Shown: piece after piece, positions 11,160 through 20,985 of the stretch
Layout of the letters: every line of letters starts with the position of its first letter
Position numbering within the stretch: position 1 is the first letter of the stretch
Origin: Aedes albopictus
Lineage: Eukaryota; Arthropoda; Insecta; Diptera; Culicidae
Direction: 5' to 3'
Assembly: GCF_035046485.1 (NCBI RefSeq)
Contig: NC_085137.1
Coordinates: 134,172,703-134,236,702, forward strand
DNA: 64,000 nucleotides
Program-made: the position numbers and the translations under genes
Notes under the pieces: model-generated
Databases searched by the model: none
What the model saw: only the letters and a program-made list of their open reading frames with translations
What the model was told of the DNA's origin: nothing

Positions 11160-11736
11160 CCGGAAACTATGAGCAACCTTAGGGAAGATCGGGTAACCAA
11201 CCCCGGTGGGAACTTTGGTCGTAGGCTGACAGGGAAGGGGGGGGGGGTTTGCTTCGGCAAACCTGAGCGTCTGTTCTCCAGGAGGAGCGGCTCACAACAG
11301 CGTCTGATCCCCATGTTAGGGGCGGCTGATCTACGTCCGAGTGCCAGGGAAGCACTCTAAGCTCAACTGTGCACTATGGTCCTCCGGAAAGTAGGGGTTT
11401 GGTGTCAGGCCCTACGAGCCAGCTGTAAAGAAACCATTGTAACGGAAAATCAGCAACAAAATAATACGAACCGAGACGAACGGCAACGACCCCAACGAAC
11501 AAAAAGGACTAGCGATCGGAAACTCGGTACGATGAACTACCGATCTCTCAACTTCATTGGGAGCACCCGCATACTCGCCGATCTACTGGAGGGCCGCGGG
11601 TTCGGCATCGTAGCGCTGCAGGAGATGTGTTGGACATGATCCATGGTGCGAACGTTTAGAGGTAATCATACCATCTACCAGAGCTGCGGCAACACACGCG
11701 AGCTGGGAAAATCTTTCATCGTGATGGGTGATATGC
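11160..11736 (+). pseudogene. EN-RT retrotransposon, piece A (endonuclease start)
   Basis: Frames translate to GTMNYRSLNFIGSTRILADL, then FGIVALQEMCWT and, after a frameshift, FRGNHTIYQSCGNTRELG and FIVMGDM. This is the N-terminal part of an APE-type endonuclease as found in insect non-LTR elements, including the conserved ALQE block. The reading frame stops at the TGA after CWT and resumes in another frame. The copy is cut at GGTGATATGC (11727-11736), duplicated at 13976-13985 where the protein continues. An upstream GC-rich leader includes an 11-base G run. It is non-functional. Confidence 0.8.
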
Positions 11737-11989
11737 GGTTACAATATAAAAGAATGAGTATAACTTGGGAGAGGAAAACTGGCCATTGGCCACATTCCAT
11801 CGTTTCCCAAAATTTGCTCTTGCGATTCCCCAGTCTGTTGTCGTTTCGCTGAGTGCAGTGCTGCATCGGGAGTGGTGCGCTGTATAGCTGACACAGCGCA
11901 GCACTTCCAAAGTTAGATCCGACACACGGATTTGGAGAAAGATCCGTTTTCGCAAGTGGAAGACTCCAATTTTCAACTAAATTGATTAT

Positions 11990-12397
11990 GGAGGAGGTAT
12001 ACGACTGGGAGGAAATGTTGAACTGTTGTGGCTTTCTCAGTCTAAGAGCATTGAAACGGCTAGTTTGGCATAGCCCGACGTTTCGGTCCCGTGTATTGGA
12101 CCTTTTTCAAGGGATAAGCAGTCAACCGTCTCTCGTTATGCGGTTTTTGAATGCAGTTTGAGAGTTGGAGCTTCTTGTGCAGTGCAAGTTGTCCCAAAAA
12201 GATCAAGAAAAATTTATGTGTTTTATGTTAAATGGCATTACAAGAAGCTCCAACTCTCAAACTGCATTCAAAAACCGCATAACGAGAGACGGTTGACTGC
12301 TTATCCCTTGAAAAAGGTCCAATACACGGGACCGAAACGTCGGGCTATGCCAAACTAGCCGTTTCAATGCTCTTAGACTGAGAAAGCCACAACAGTT
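11990..12397. mobile_element. Foldback element with hammerhead-like core and 13-bp TSD
   Basis: CTAAATTGATTAT occurs at 11977-11989 and 12398-12410, a 13-bp target duplication. Arms of about 150 bp are inverted repeats: AACTGTTGTGGCTTTCTCAG on the left and CTGAGAAAGCCACAACAGTT on the right. Each arm holds GGTCC...GGGACC-GAAACGTC preceded by CCTTGAAAAA. This resembles the stem II and GAAA part of a hammerhead but has a degenerate CUGANGA box. There is no coding frame. A Penelope-like origin is inferred by analogy with 17.5 kb and 58 kb. Confidence 0.65.
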
Positions 12398-12770
12398 CTA
12401 AATTGATTATAGTTTACAATGAGGAACACGAGCGATATTTGATATCTTTATTATTTTTCTCGACACATGAACTAATCGAATTAAACCGCATCATTCAAAA
12501 ATCTATACAATGGCGGAAAGTCGCTGCTTAAAACCATTCGAGGTCCATTTGTCGGCCTTGCTCCTGTAACTTCTACAATAACCGGGCATCATTTGAACGT
12601 CAGTGATTGGGACCATCGCCTAGAGCCATCCGAAGCACTATCCAATGTTTGATAAATATTTTACGTTGTTCTAAATGAAAAAAGGCAGCCACACTCGTAT
12701 TGAGTCGTTTGGATCTCCCTTAGAATTCACATTACTGGTTCAAAACAAATCAGTTGTCATTTTCTTCTAG

Positions 12771-13804
12771 TCTAGTCTAGTCTAGTCTACACATACACAG
12801 CCATTCATTGAAAGAATCCTGGAAAATGATAGAATCGACTACTTCTACCATTTTTCTTGTCATTATTAATGTTTGCAGTGCATCAGAAATACATTACAAG
12901 CATTAAAGCGGCCAGGCCTACTGTGCAGCGTTTTTGATTTTACCATATAACTAATGAGTGGGGACATCTCGTACCAACCGCTCAGTTTTATAGAAAGCAA
13001 TATACGAGAAAATCGGTGGAGGTGACGATGCTAAGAAGGTTAATGTCACCCCTTGGTCCTGAGTCCTTGGTTTCCTGGGATGGAATACAGGTATTTAATC
13101 CGTATCCTGGCCCTTGTGCCTAGGCTTAAGCGCCTTTGCTCGCTCTCTGAAATGAAAGTGAAACAAAATACCATTCCCTGGGTTCATGGAAATGTAGCGT
13201 AATTAAACATTACTTTTAATAGCTTAGCATGGACCCATTTAAATGAGTATACAGAAACCAGGATTTACATTTTTTACAATTACAAGTAAAATAATATAAG
13301 TAGGAACGAACTCACCAGGAATATAACTTGGAATGCCTATACGTGGATAGTTGAACTTGGTTTGTGGATTCAAACCGAGTTCTTCCGGTTGATAGGACAG
13401 GCCCTGCATCATTCCTCCTGCGGCAAACAACGGCAAATTCGCTGGAGCAAACCGACTACCGCAGCTCGTCCTTCGAGGAGGAGAAGGTTCTTGCACGAAA
13501 CTTGTAAGTAGTGTTTCTCGTTGTGGCTCCGGTTGGGGTGCTTTAAAACCTAATCGTTTCTGAAGGCGGTTCCGCCCTCGTCGTGTTCTACCCGATAAAA
13601 CTGAGACTTTGGTTCTACTGGCGTATTTTTATCACTTTCGTGCACTTTCGTTTCGGCACCGAATTTTTCGCGAGCCACCACCGGGGGAACTTCTTCTGAA
13701 CTAGATAAAAATCCAAAATCCACTCAATTCGTCACTTTTCACTTTTTTGTGTCTAACAAAACTAATAATTTTAGAAAATTTGTGACAGCTAAAAAAATTA
13801 CTTC
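12771..13804 (-). mobile_element. Retroposon with 26-bp TSD and (CTAGA)n tail
   Basis: A 26-bp sequence beginning ACAAATCAGTTGTCATTT is repeated exactly at 12745-12770 and 13805-13830. The left junction is (TCTAG)n, so on the - strand the insert ends in a (CTAGA)n tail. The - strand 5' half contains an exon-like open frame with a GTGAGT donor; the 3' half is non-coding. This is a LINE-mediated insertion, possibly of a chimeric transcript that captured host sequence. Confidence 0.65.
13316..13412 (-). CDS. Exon-like open frame within a retroposon, function unknown
   Basis: On the - strand a frame stays open from about 13628 to 13239. The first ATG (13412) gives MMQGLSYQPEELGLNPQT, then KFNYPRIGIPSYIPG, followed by a good 5' splice site (GTGAGT from 13315). 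Upstream residues (for example FVQEPSPPRRTSCGSRFAP) are also unbiased and protein-like, but lack an ATG before an in-frame stop at 13629-13631. No family was recognised. It could be a first coding exon with 5' UTR, captured by the retroposon that contains it. It could equally be chance. No downstream exon was found. Confidence 0.25.
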
Positions 13805-13975
13805 ACAAATCAGTTGTCATTTTCTTCTAGAAAAAATCTCAGTATGCTTTGTAACATATTTATTTATAGTTCTATATTGTTCCCCTACGTGGCAGCACAA
13901 TCGTAAAAAGACGTGTTTCCTTTGATTTATATGGGGACCCCACTCACATGGCCATCTTGTTAATCGGATATCTTT

Positions 13976-14082
13976 GGTGATATGCAGAGGCGCGTGATCG
14001 GTTGGTGGCCGATCGACGAAAGAATGTGCAAGTTGAGGATCAATGGCCGATTCTTAAACTTCAGCATAACAAACGTGCACCC
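13976..14082 (+). pseudogene. EN-RT retrotransposon, piece B
   Basis: Translates as MQRRVIGWWPIDERMCKLRI followed by NGRFLNFSITNVH, the direct continuation of piece A in the endonuclease domain. It ends at the CCCGAGCAG end of a MITE beginning at 14082. Confidence 0.8.
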
Positions 14083-14600
14083 GAGCAGAAGAGAATAACA
14101 ACTGAATAATATTTCAAGGTATTTAATCTAAAATACTATCATACCTGGATATGCCCTTCATTAGGTGGTAATAAGAGGCAAAATAACAAAAACGAATACC
14201 AGAAATTTGTATGAAAACCCTAGAAAATAACAAGTCTTGTTATTTCAATAATGAACGCATACCTAAAACTTCAAACACATTACCAAGTGTCGTATTTGTT
14301 ATCCAAAAGGTATTGAATAGCAAAATAATAACAATTCCTGTTGTTGAATTGTACATTTTATCGATAGTTCGATTTGTTATCGAGCAGGTTTTCAATAACA
14401 AAGAAATAACAACCACCATTATTAAATTGCACATTGTATCGATACTTCAATTTGTTATCGAGCAGGTGCTTCATGTCAAACAAATATCAGATATTATTAT
14501 TAAAATATATGCTATTGAATTGGGGCTTTGATCCCAGTTGGGATATATGTAATGCGAAGAGGAAGAAAGCTTCCGCGGAACCAGAATTCCACTTTTCGAT
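14082..14600. mobile_element. CCCGAGCAG-end MITE, right end not found
   Basis: Starts CCCGAGCAGAAGAGAATAAC, almost the same as the element end at 306. It continues with TAACAA/TTGTTATCGAGCAGG words repeated at about 14374 and 14456. The right terminus could not be placed, so the end coordinate is approximate. Confidence 0.5.
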
Positions 14601-15103
14601 AATTCTTTGGTTGTAACGTTGCTTTAATTTGTTTAACATGCCAGAAAAAGCTCACTCATCGCTCATGCCAGTAGCGTGGTAGTATTGGGTATAAATGAGG
14701 GAGCAACATTTCTGAATGTTTGAAACAAGGAAATCTCAAGATCATTCAAATTTGAAGTGAATCCGACTTAATTTAAACCTGAAGTGATTTTCTTTAGCCA
14801 TCCACAGTTTGCATGTTCATGGCTCAGTAAATTAAAAGTTAGAACCAATTTCTTCACTACAGTAGACGTTCGGTCGGTGCAAACGGTTTAACTGCAATGC
14901 TTTTTAACTGCAAGTCCGGTAAGTGCAACAATTTTGCAGTTATCGCACCGCTATTCGTCAAAACGGTGTGCCAAGTTAGCCCTAATGAACAGTTGAATGA
15001 ATTTTGCATTCATTTAACGTCAATTGATGGGATGTTGACGCCTGTCTGACGTTGCAGTTATCGAATTTTCTTCGCTAAGTGACACGTAAACATGTTGCAG
15101 TTA
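14601..15103. other. Unassigned DNA inside the second insertion
   Basis: No motif-bearing frame. It lies between pieces B and C of the EN-RT element and is therefore inserted material. Confidence 0.4.
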
Positions 15104-15278
15104 GAGGCCGTTCATAAACCACGTAGACTTTTATGGGGGAGGGGGAGGGGGGAGGGGTTCTGGCCAAAGTCTACGTTCCATACAAAATTTCAAATTTTTG
15201 TATGGACGAAAGTCTACGAGGGGGAGGGGGGGGTCTGAGATGGACAAAATTTGCTCTACGTGGTTTATGAACAGCCCC
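15104..15278. mobile_element. MITE, TTA target duplication (PIF/Harbinger-like)
   Basis: The ends GAGGCCGTTCATAAACCACG and CGTGGTTTATGAACAGCCCC are inverted repeats. TTA flanks the element at 15101-15103 and 15279-15281. G-rich inner runs accompany AGTCTACG words. The sister copy is at 20263-20426. Confidence 0.75.
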
Positions 15279-15777
15279 TTATTGAACGTCTACTGTACCG
15301 CTCAAATTATGCAACGCCTGCCTGGTCGGCAATCAGCGAAAGTGCAAAACAGGCTCAAGGAAAACATTAGATTCCAACTCACCTGACAACAGATTATGTT
15401 TCGCGTTGATATTTATCGTTGAAGAAACATCGCTCGACGGTTTTTCAATTGAGCGTTATTGATCCAGAGATTCATCGTCATTGCTTGACCAAATACATCT
15501 GAAAGCCGCGTGAACTATTTTCCTTGTTCGATTCATCACTTACCTAAAAATAAAGAAAATACCAAAACCCAAACAAAGTTCCTTTCTTACCCGTTTACTG
15601 GTGGTTCGCCATTCAGCCGCCATGTGTTCAAACCAGCTAACCAGCTTTCGCTGATGAAAGGCCCCCCTCTTGTGTGAACGGCGGTGCCTTGTTCAGCTGG
15701 CTACGGGATTTTTCTTCGTTAGCCTTTACCGTTGGGGTAGTTAATGAACACTCCAGCTTACGCTGGTATCTGTCCGG
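15279..15777. other. Unassigned DNA, no gene recognised
   Basis: No supported feature. Short frames lack motifs. Confidence 0.35.
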
Positions 15778-15944
15778 CTATGGACTTATCCACCGATGAA
15801 CCGAATTCATAGCGGTCCGAGAATTTTGACACTAGAGCGGGGCCGTTCCAATCAGAATTGGACGATTCTGATTGGAACAGACCCCGCTCTAGTGTCAAAA
15901 TTCTCGAACCGCGATGAATTTGGTTCATCGGTGGATAAGTCCAT
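15778..15944. mobile_element. Near-perfect palindromic MITE (hairpin)
   Basis: The arm TGGACTTATCCACCGATGAA pairs with TTCATCGGTGGATAAGTCCA. The palindrome continues through TTTTGACACTAGAGCGGG to a centre near 15861. Total length is about 167 bp with few mismatches. The - strand frame across it is an artefact of the hairpin. Confidence 0.75.
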
Positions 15945-16423
15945 TGTAGATGGCGAACAATGAACACTGCACATCCACGAGTTTCGGTGCTCTTTGCCAC
16001 AGTCACCGTTGCGGTCGGCCTCGTCTCATCTGGATATTGGGCCGCTTCCAGAGACATTCATTTCTTAGAGACTTCACGTGCTGTGGAAAAAATAAACATC
16101 TAAAGGTTTAACTTTTCACTTTACTTTTTGGAACCGGCTGTATCTGTCAAAGGATAAGGATTAGAGCACAGACAAACAGACGACTCACTCTGCCCACTTC
16201 CCAATGTTTTCCTTTTTAACGGACTATTTAAATATTCTGTAGATCGCAAATCTCTCGCTCATAGCGCTCGCATCGTTTTTGCTTCTGTTTGACGTTTGCT
16301 CACGGCCGCCATCTACTCAGTGGGTTTGCGAAACACAGCGTAATTAGCATTGGGCGATTATACTTTTGTGACTTGCGAACGGAACGTCTAATCCAGGTCG
16401 TTTTTGATCTGTTCCGTTAGTTT
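15945..16423. other. Unassigned DNA, end of the second insertion
   Basis: No recognised gene. It ends where the EN protein resumes at about 16424. Confidence 0.35.
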
Positions 16424-16675
16424 CCACCCAAGGAAGGTTTCAGCCGCATTTTACACGCAATTCGAACGCGAGTACGACCGCTGCCCAAGCCACGACGTCA
16501 AGGCCATCATTGGAGATTTAAACGCTCAAGTAGGCCAGGAGGAGGAATTCAGACCGACGATTGGTAAGCTCAGCGCCCACCAGCAGACGAACGAAAACGG
16601 CCTACAACACATTGATTTCGCCGCCTCCAAAAATATGGCCACACGTAGCACCTTTTTCCAACACAGCCCTCCCAG
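16424..16675 (+). pseudogene. EN-RT retrotransposon, piece C
   Basis: Translates as FYTQFEREYDRCPSHDVKAI, then IGDLNAQVGQEEEFRPTIGK and NENGLQHIDFAASKNMATRS. These are the C-terminal endonuclease blocks (GDLNAQVG, NGLxxxDFA) following piece B. The coding sequence stops abruptly after STFFQHSPPS, where other DNA begins. The RT part is absent here. Confidence 0.85.
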
Positions 16676-17524
16676 TTAAAACAAAAATGTAATTTTAAAT
16701 TTATTTTCATGCACATATTTGGAGCACGAAAATAAACACAAAATTACATCGAGGTTGAAACCTACACGATTCAAGAACGTCGACCAACCGTGTAAATCTA
16801 AACGTCATTGAAATTCCAATTTTGCTTGCACGCGGTTTGTCTGTGTAGCATTGTATTCCGTTTTCGTTTGTTCCCATGACGTGCGGACGTCTCCCCGGCG
16901 TTCGGAAGCAGCAGTTCGAGTCAATGGAATGGTTGTAATATTTTTATTGGAAAGATGCAAAACTATATAACATTTCAACACAAATAAAACACAATATTTA
17001 TATATAAGTTGATTGATACAGCTCATCACAAATGACGCAAGAAATTATCGTCTCCCATCTCAGGCGCGTTCTGCTGCTTACTGGACGTGATGAATAAACA
17101 TGGTGTCTGGATTTTTTGGTATCACAGTCGAATATGGCTTCAGCTCTTACCTGCAGATATAATGATGATCTTTTAAACACTCGCTGGTACGAGTTAAATT
17201 GTCCGACGAGTGGTACAGAAATAAATATCCACGAGAAACAACTCAGCAAACGCACACGATCCAGCACGACGGCCATACTTGTTTGAACTAATTGACGCAG
17301 CAGCTGACATGCCGATTGAAATTTACAGTTTATTCAATTGAAAAACCAATGCATAGTAAAATAATATGCATTTTGATGTGATTTTGAATCTTTTTCCATG
17401 CTCTTATTATGTGCATGCATTTCAACTCAAATTCAAATTAAATATTTGTTTCAAGTCGTTTAATTTTACTGCTCTCAGGATTTACATGGTATTTAAAATT
17501 AACTATTTTTTGCTTTTTTTTTTC
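16676..17524. other. Unassigned DNA, weak inverted repeat at the left
   Basis: GTAATTTTAAATTTATTTTC near 16689 and GAAAATAAACACAAAATTAC near 16728 form a small inverted repeat. Otherwise nothing is recognised. Confidence 0.35.
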
Positions 17525-17583
17525 TCTTAGAAACGGCTACGCAGTCTTTTAACAGTGAAACGATGTTTATTAACTGCCCAACG

Positions 17584-17612
17584 TTTCGACACGGGATTAG
17601 TGTCTTCTTCAG
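17584..17612 (-). ncRNA. Hammerhead-ribozyme-like motif of the Penelope-like element
   Basis: On the - strand: CUGAAGA, one extra A, GACAC, loop UAAUCCC, GUGUC, GAAA, then CGUU. This matches the hammerhead order CUGANGA, stem II, GAAA, with one unpaired nucleotide before stem II. A stem I/III partner and cleavage triplet were not established by eye, so activity is uncertain. Confidence 0.5.
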
Positions 17613-17642
17613 GGGAACTGGAATTTACTTACATGTACAAAT

Positions 17643-18014
17643 TTAAACTTTTACATAATTTTGTCGAAAATAACTTACATTAACTTGGTCGTTCTGGTCT
17701 TGTGTTTTGTCTAACTGTGGTGGTATGGGAGATAGCTGGCATGATGGTCGGCTGGGTGGGTTGCTGGTTTGAGGATGGGTTGCTTCGGGTTTGGTGGTGT
17801 ACATGTTCAGCAGTCTGTTGATCAGGTGCTTGGGGTAGTTGTTTATCCGAAGGTGGTGGTGGATCAAATCGGTGATTTCCTGCATTGTTTTGTTGCGGGT
17901 TAGCGAGCATACTCGGTGAATAAAGTTGTTCGCCACGTTGATTTTATGCTTTGGCTGGTGGAAAGACGTGTAATTCAGCATCCTGCCGGAGGCGCTCATG
18001 TACCAAAAAAACAT
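17643..18014 (-). pseudogene. Penelope-type reverse transcriptase, thumb fragment
   Basis: The frame reads SGRMLNYTSFHQPKHKINVA, then NNFIHRVCSLTRNKTMQEIT and HHHLRINNYPKHLINRLLNM. The pattern 'SGR-LNYxSFHxxxHKxNVxxNFxxR' followed by 'xLxxNNYPxxLIN' is characteristic of the region after the catalytic core in Penelope-like RTs (family knowledge). The fingers, palm and YADD-type box are missing because the copy is 5' truncated near 18005. The tail after the thumb is proline- and glutamine-rich and ends at a stop near 17643 without a GIY-YIG domain. It is a dead fragment. Confidence 0.7.
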
Positions 18015-18714
18015 TACCAGGATCCTGGTATCGCGATGGTGCAGTGTTCGTTCAGGGAGCCTGGGTCATAATGACCCCAACATCTCACAAGGGTTAAATG
18101 AAGGGCTTTTTCTTAGTATGTCAATACTTCATCTGATTTTTGAATTCAGAAAAGTAATAATGCTTCCACATCATCGTGGTTGCTTGCATTATTCATTTAA
18201 AATGAAATTAAACAGTTTAGGGATAATTTTATTTATAGTAATACTTGAGTGTACATGTAGAGTATATGGCCTATTGAGAACTTGTTTGGTGCCAAAGGGG
18301 TGTAAGTCAACAGTTTGGTGGTAAAGGGGTGTAAGTGACACTAACCCAAAAAATCAAATTTTCCTATCTGCAGAAATACAGCGTATATAATGTCTGTTTC
18401 CATCTCAGACGGTGAGGTTACTTGATAGTAGAGTGTTCGGGGCGAATCCAAACTTTTTCGAATATTGTGGATTTTTTTTATAAGATGTCAAAGTTTTCGT
18501 TCATTATCTCAAAATAAGGTTTTGGTCACTTACACCCCTCTGCTTCTGACCCCCTCAGTTGATACTGGTTAGTGCAGCTTAAATCATAACATCTAACTTT
18601 AGTTGTCAACGAATGAAAATGAAACAACATTTGATTGACAAGTATAGACACTCATACTTCCCGAATTAACTACGTATACGCTGCCTTTCCACTTTATTTT
18701 CAGACCCTAATCTC
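18015..18714. other. Unassigned DNA, no gene recognised
   Basis: Contains two copies of a GGGGTGTAAGT-type word (18297 and 18326) and its complement near 18530, suggesting a small inverted-repeat element. No coding support. Confidence 0.35.
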
Positions 18715-19440
18715 TAAAAATCTATTGAGAAATCTTTGAAGAGCTGTTCGAGGGAATTTCTGGAGGAACTATCCGAGGAACTACGGGACCAAACCCCAGG
18801 CCCGGATTAAGGGCTGTGGGGACCCGGGGCAGGAGCAAACATGGAGGCCCCTTCGGAAACACAAATGCGAAGAGCAAAAAAAAATGCCTTTGTTTTTGAA
18901 CTTGAGCAAAATGAAAAATAAAATTGAAGTTCAGCAAGCAAAAAAGGTCTAAAATGTGGGGCTCGAGGCTCTGGCCCCCGGCCCTCTTAGATCCGGCCCT
19001 TCGTAATCCTTAAGACATTCCCGAAGGAATGCCGCAAGTGGCTTCTGCAAAAACCTTTACAGGAGCTCCAAATCAATCCCTTAAGTAATTTCTAAAAGAA
19101 TCCTTACTGCAATCTCCGTAGAAATACCTAGAGGCATCCCTGGAGGAATTCCTGGAACATTCTCTGAAAAATCTTTGAAGAAATCTCTACTGCAATCTTT
19201 GAATGGAGGAATTCCTGAAAAAAAAGTACTGGGTAAATATCTCGATCAGTTTAAGGAGAAATCACAGCAGAAATGGGCTGATACATTCAAGGAGAATTTC
19301 CAACAAGATTTTCAATAGGACTTTCAGAAGCAATACCGAGATTTTCGTATAGGAATACCAAGAGGTAACTCTGGAAAAATCTAAAGAGGGATCCCCGAGA
19401 AATCCATAGAGGATGCCCAATTGGGAATTCCAACAGAGGA
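18715..19440. repeat. Degenerate GGAATTC-type minisatellite, second copy
   Basis: Diverged copy of the block at 10895-11150, interrupted by a hAT-type MITE and continuing into further CTGGAGGAATTCCTG units. Low-complexity frames are not genes. Confidence 0.6.
18797..19001. mobile_element. hAT-type MITE
   Basis: Starts CAGGCCCGGATTAAGGG and ends CTTAGATCCGGCCCTT. Comparison with the uninterrupted copy at 10895-11150 shows extra DNA here. Flanking octamers CCAAACCC and CGTAATCC agree at five of eight positions, a decayed 8-bp duplication. Confidence 0.6.
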
Positions 19441-19454
19441 ATTATTTTTTTCCT

Positions 19455-19770
19455 CCCCTGTTGGGGAAATTAAGCCACTGCGTCCAATATGCTGAACTTT
19501 TGTGACATGTCCCGTTTTTATTCGCATCTAGCTAGTTAATTACTATGTGTCAAGTAATCAGCTTCTGCTACGACGACGCATCGTCTCCCAGTCAGGTGCA
19601 ATAGAATTTATAAACCCCAACACCTTCCCAGGTTCTGCAGACCAGATCTCACTGGGTTGCAAGCAACCACTATTTAGAAATTTTCGCCTGCGCGTGTATA
19701 AAGCACCACAACTGCAAAGCAGATGCTCCGAGGTTTCACGTTCCGTATTACAGAAACGACAGGAATCATA
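19455..19770 (-). pseudogene. 3' end of an RNase H-type non-LTR element
   Basis: The - strand frame reads DSCRFCNTERETSEHLLCSC, then GALYTRRRKFLNSGCLQPSE, ending SIAPDWETMRRRSR and a stop near 19550. CxxC...H...C followed by a trailing helix is the C-terminal zinc-knuckle signature of I/Jockey/Loa-like pol proteins. Only this terminal piece and a short 3' UTR remain. Confidence 0.65.
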
Positions 19771-20720
19771 GTGAAATCTCTAGAAGAATTCCTATATGAG
19801 TAATAATCTGAAGGCATTAATACAGGATCTTTTTAAGAAACTCCTAGAGGGATCCCTGAAGGAATCCTTCTAGGAATCCTTGAAAAAAATCCTAGGAAAA
19901 TCGCCAGATTTATTTATTAGTAGATTGGTTCCAGGGGCACAATCTCCTCCATTTGGGAAATTTGTGCTTTCCGTAGATTTATTCATCGACTAATGCACGG
20001 AGTAATTCATATAGCAATTATTGCAGAAATATCTACAGAATTCTCTGAATACATCACTAGAGGAGTTCCTATAGAAATTACTGGATAAAGTCTTACAGGA
20101 ATACCAGCAAGAATTTCTAGAGGAATCTCAGCGAGAGTTCTTGAAGGAATCCCTGGGGGTATTATAGGAAGAATGCATGAACAATTCTTAGGGAAATATT
20201 TGAAAGAATTCTTATAGAAATTTTCAGAAAAAATCTTAGAGTCCCTGGACTATCAAAGCATAGGGGCTGTTCATAAACCACATAGACCAAAATTTGGCCA
20301 TCTCAGACCCCCCCCCCTTCTCCCTCGTAGACTTTTGTCCATACAAAAATTTTGAAATTTGTATGGAGCGTAGACTTTGGCCAGACCCCTCCCCCCAAAA
20401 AGTCTACGTGGTTTATGAACGGCCCCATATATGTATGTAGAACAGCATGTCTTGAAAGAATTGCTAGGAAAAACCATAGATAAATCCACGTAGCAATTGT
20501 TTGAGGAATGATTGGAGAAACACCAGCAAAAATACTAACAAGATACCAAGGAAAAATTCTTAAAGTAATCGCAACAAGAATTTCTGGGGGAAACTCACCT
20601 CGAATGCCTTAAGGGTTTCTAATAGATAAATCCCTGGAAGAATTCCGGCAGCATTTTTTGAAGCAATCCAAGTAGGAAATCTACAACACAAATCTCATAA
20701 TAAATACCTGGAGCAATCCT
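19771..20720. repeat. Degenerate GGAATTC-type minisatellite
   Basis: CTAGAGGAATCC and GGAATTTCTAG-like units, with a fragment at 19915-19985 (GGCACAATCTCCTCCATTTGGGAAATTTGTG) matching the 3' region of the RNase H element at 53460-53495. A MITE is nested at 20263. Confidence 0.55.
20263..20426. mobile_element. MITE, ATA target duplication (PIF/Harbinger-like)
   Basis: The ends GGGGCTGTTCATAAACCACA and ACGTGGTTTATGAACGGCCCC are inverted repeats. ATA flanks both sides (20260-20262, 20427-20429). Same family as 15104-15278. Confidence 0.75.
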
Positions 20721-20850
20721 AACAAGTAAACCTGGAGGAATCCCAGAGATGCCGGAAAGAAGAAGTAAATTGGTTGACTTGTAATCACAACAACAGGCAG
20801 CGTTTATTGTTTGTTCTGTTCCAGAGAATGTTAAGAAGAATAGTCTTTAA

Positions 20851-20985
20851 ACCCATATAGCCGATGTGGTAAGCGCACGTGCTATCAGTAAAACCATGAT
20901 GAGAGTGGCGAGTCTGATTCCCGGTTGCTGAGGAGCAGGCTGTGTCCCAGTTGGAACGTTAAGCCAAGAAGAAAGAGAGAGCTGG
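20851..20985 (+). mobile_element. Internally deleted Feilai-like SINE
   Basis: The head CCCATATAGCCGATGTGGTA and a B-box-like GATTCCCGGTTG are followed directly by the SINE 3' end (GTCCCAGTTGGAACGTTAAGCCAAGAAGAA). The fuller copy at 47376-47660 shows the missing middle. Confidence 0.65.

Larger units (their letters stand above)
11737..13975. mobile_element. 2.2-kb composite insertion into the EN gene
   Basis: GGTGATATGC flanks this segment on both sides, and the interrupted protein resumes exactly beyond it (MGDM / MQRRVIGWWPIDERM). The insert itself holds a Penelope-type foldback (11990-12397) and a retroposon with a 26-bp duplication (12771-13804), so it is at least two levels deep. The family of the outer element is not recognised. 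Confidence 0.65.
17525..18014 (-). mobile_element. Penelope-like element relic, 3' part
   Basis: The - strand carries the RT-thumb coding remnant (18014-17643) followed downstream by a hammerhead-like motif (17612-17584). This is the order seen in Penelope-like elements, where the ribozyme lies in the pLTR. The element is truncated before the RT catalytic core. The GIY-YIG endonuclease expected between the thumb and the pLTR is not visible, so there has been internal loss. Confidence 0.7.

Noticed and set aside
15758..16057. 99-codon - strand frame
   Set aside because: It runs through a near-perfect palindrome, so its sequence is constrained by the hairpin and not by coding.
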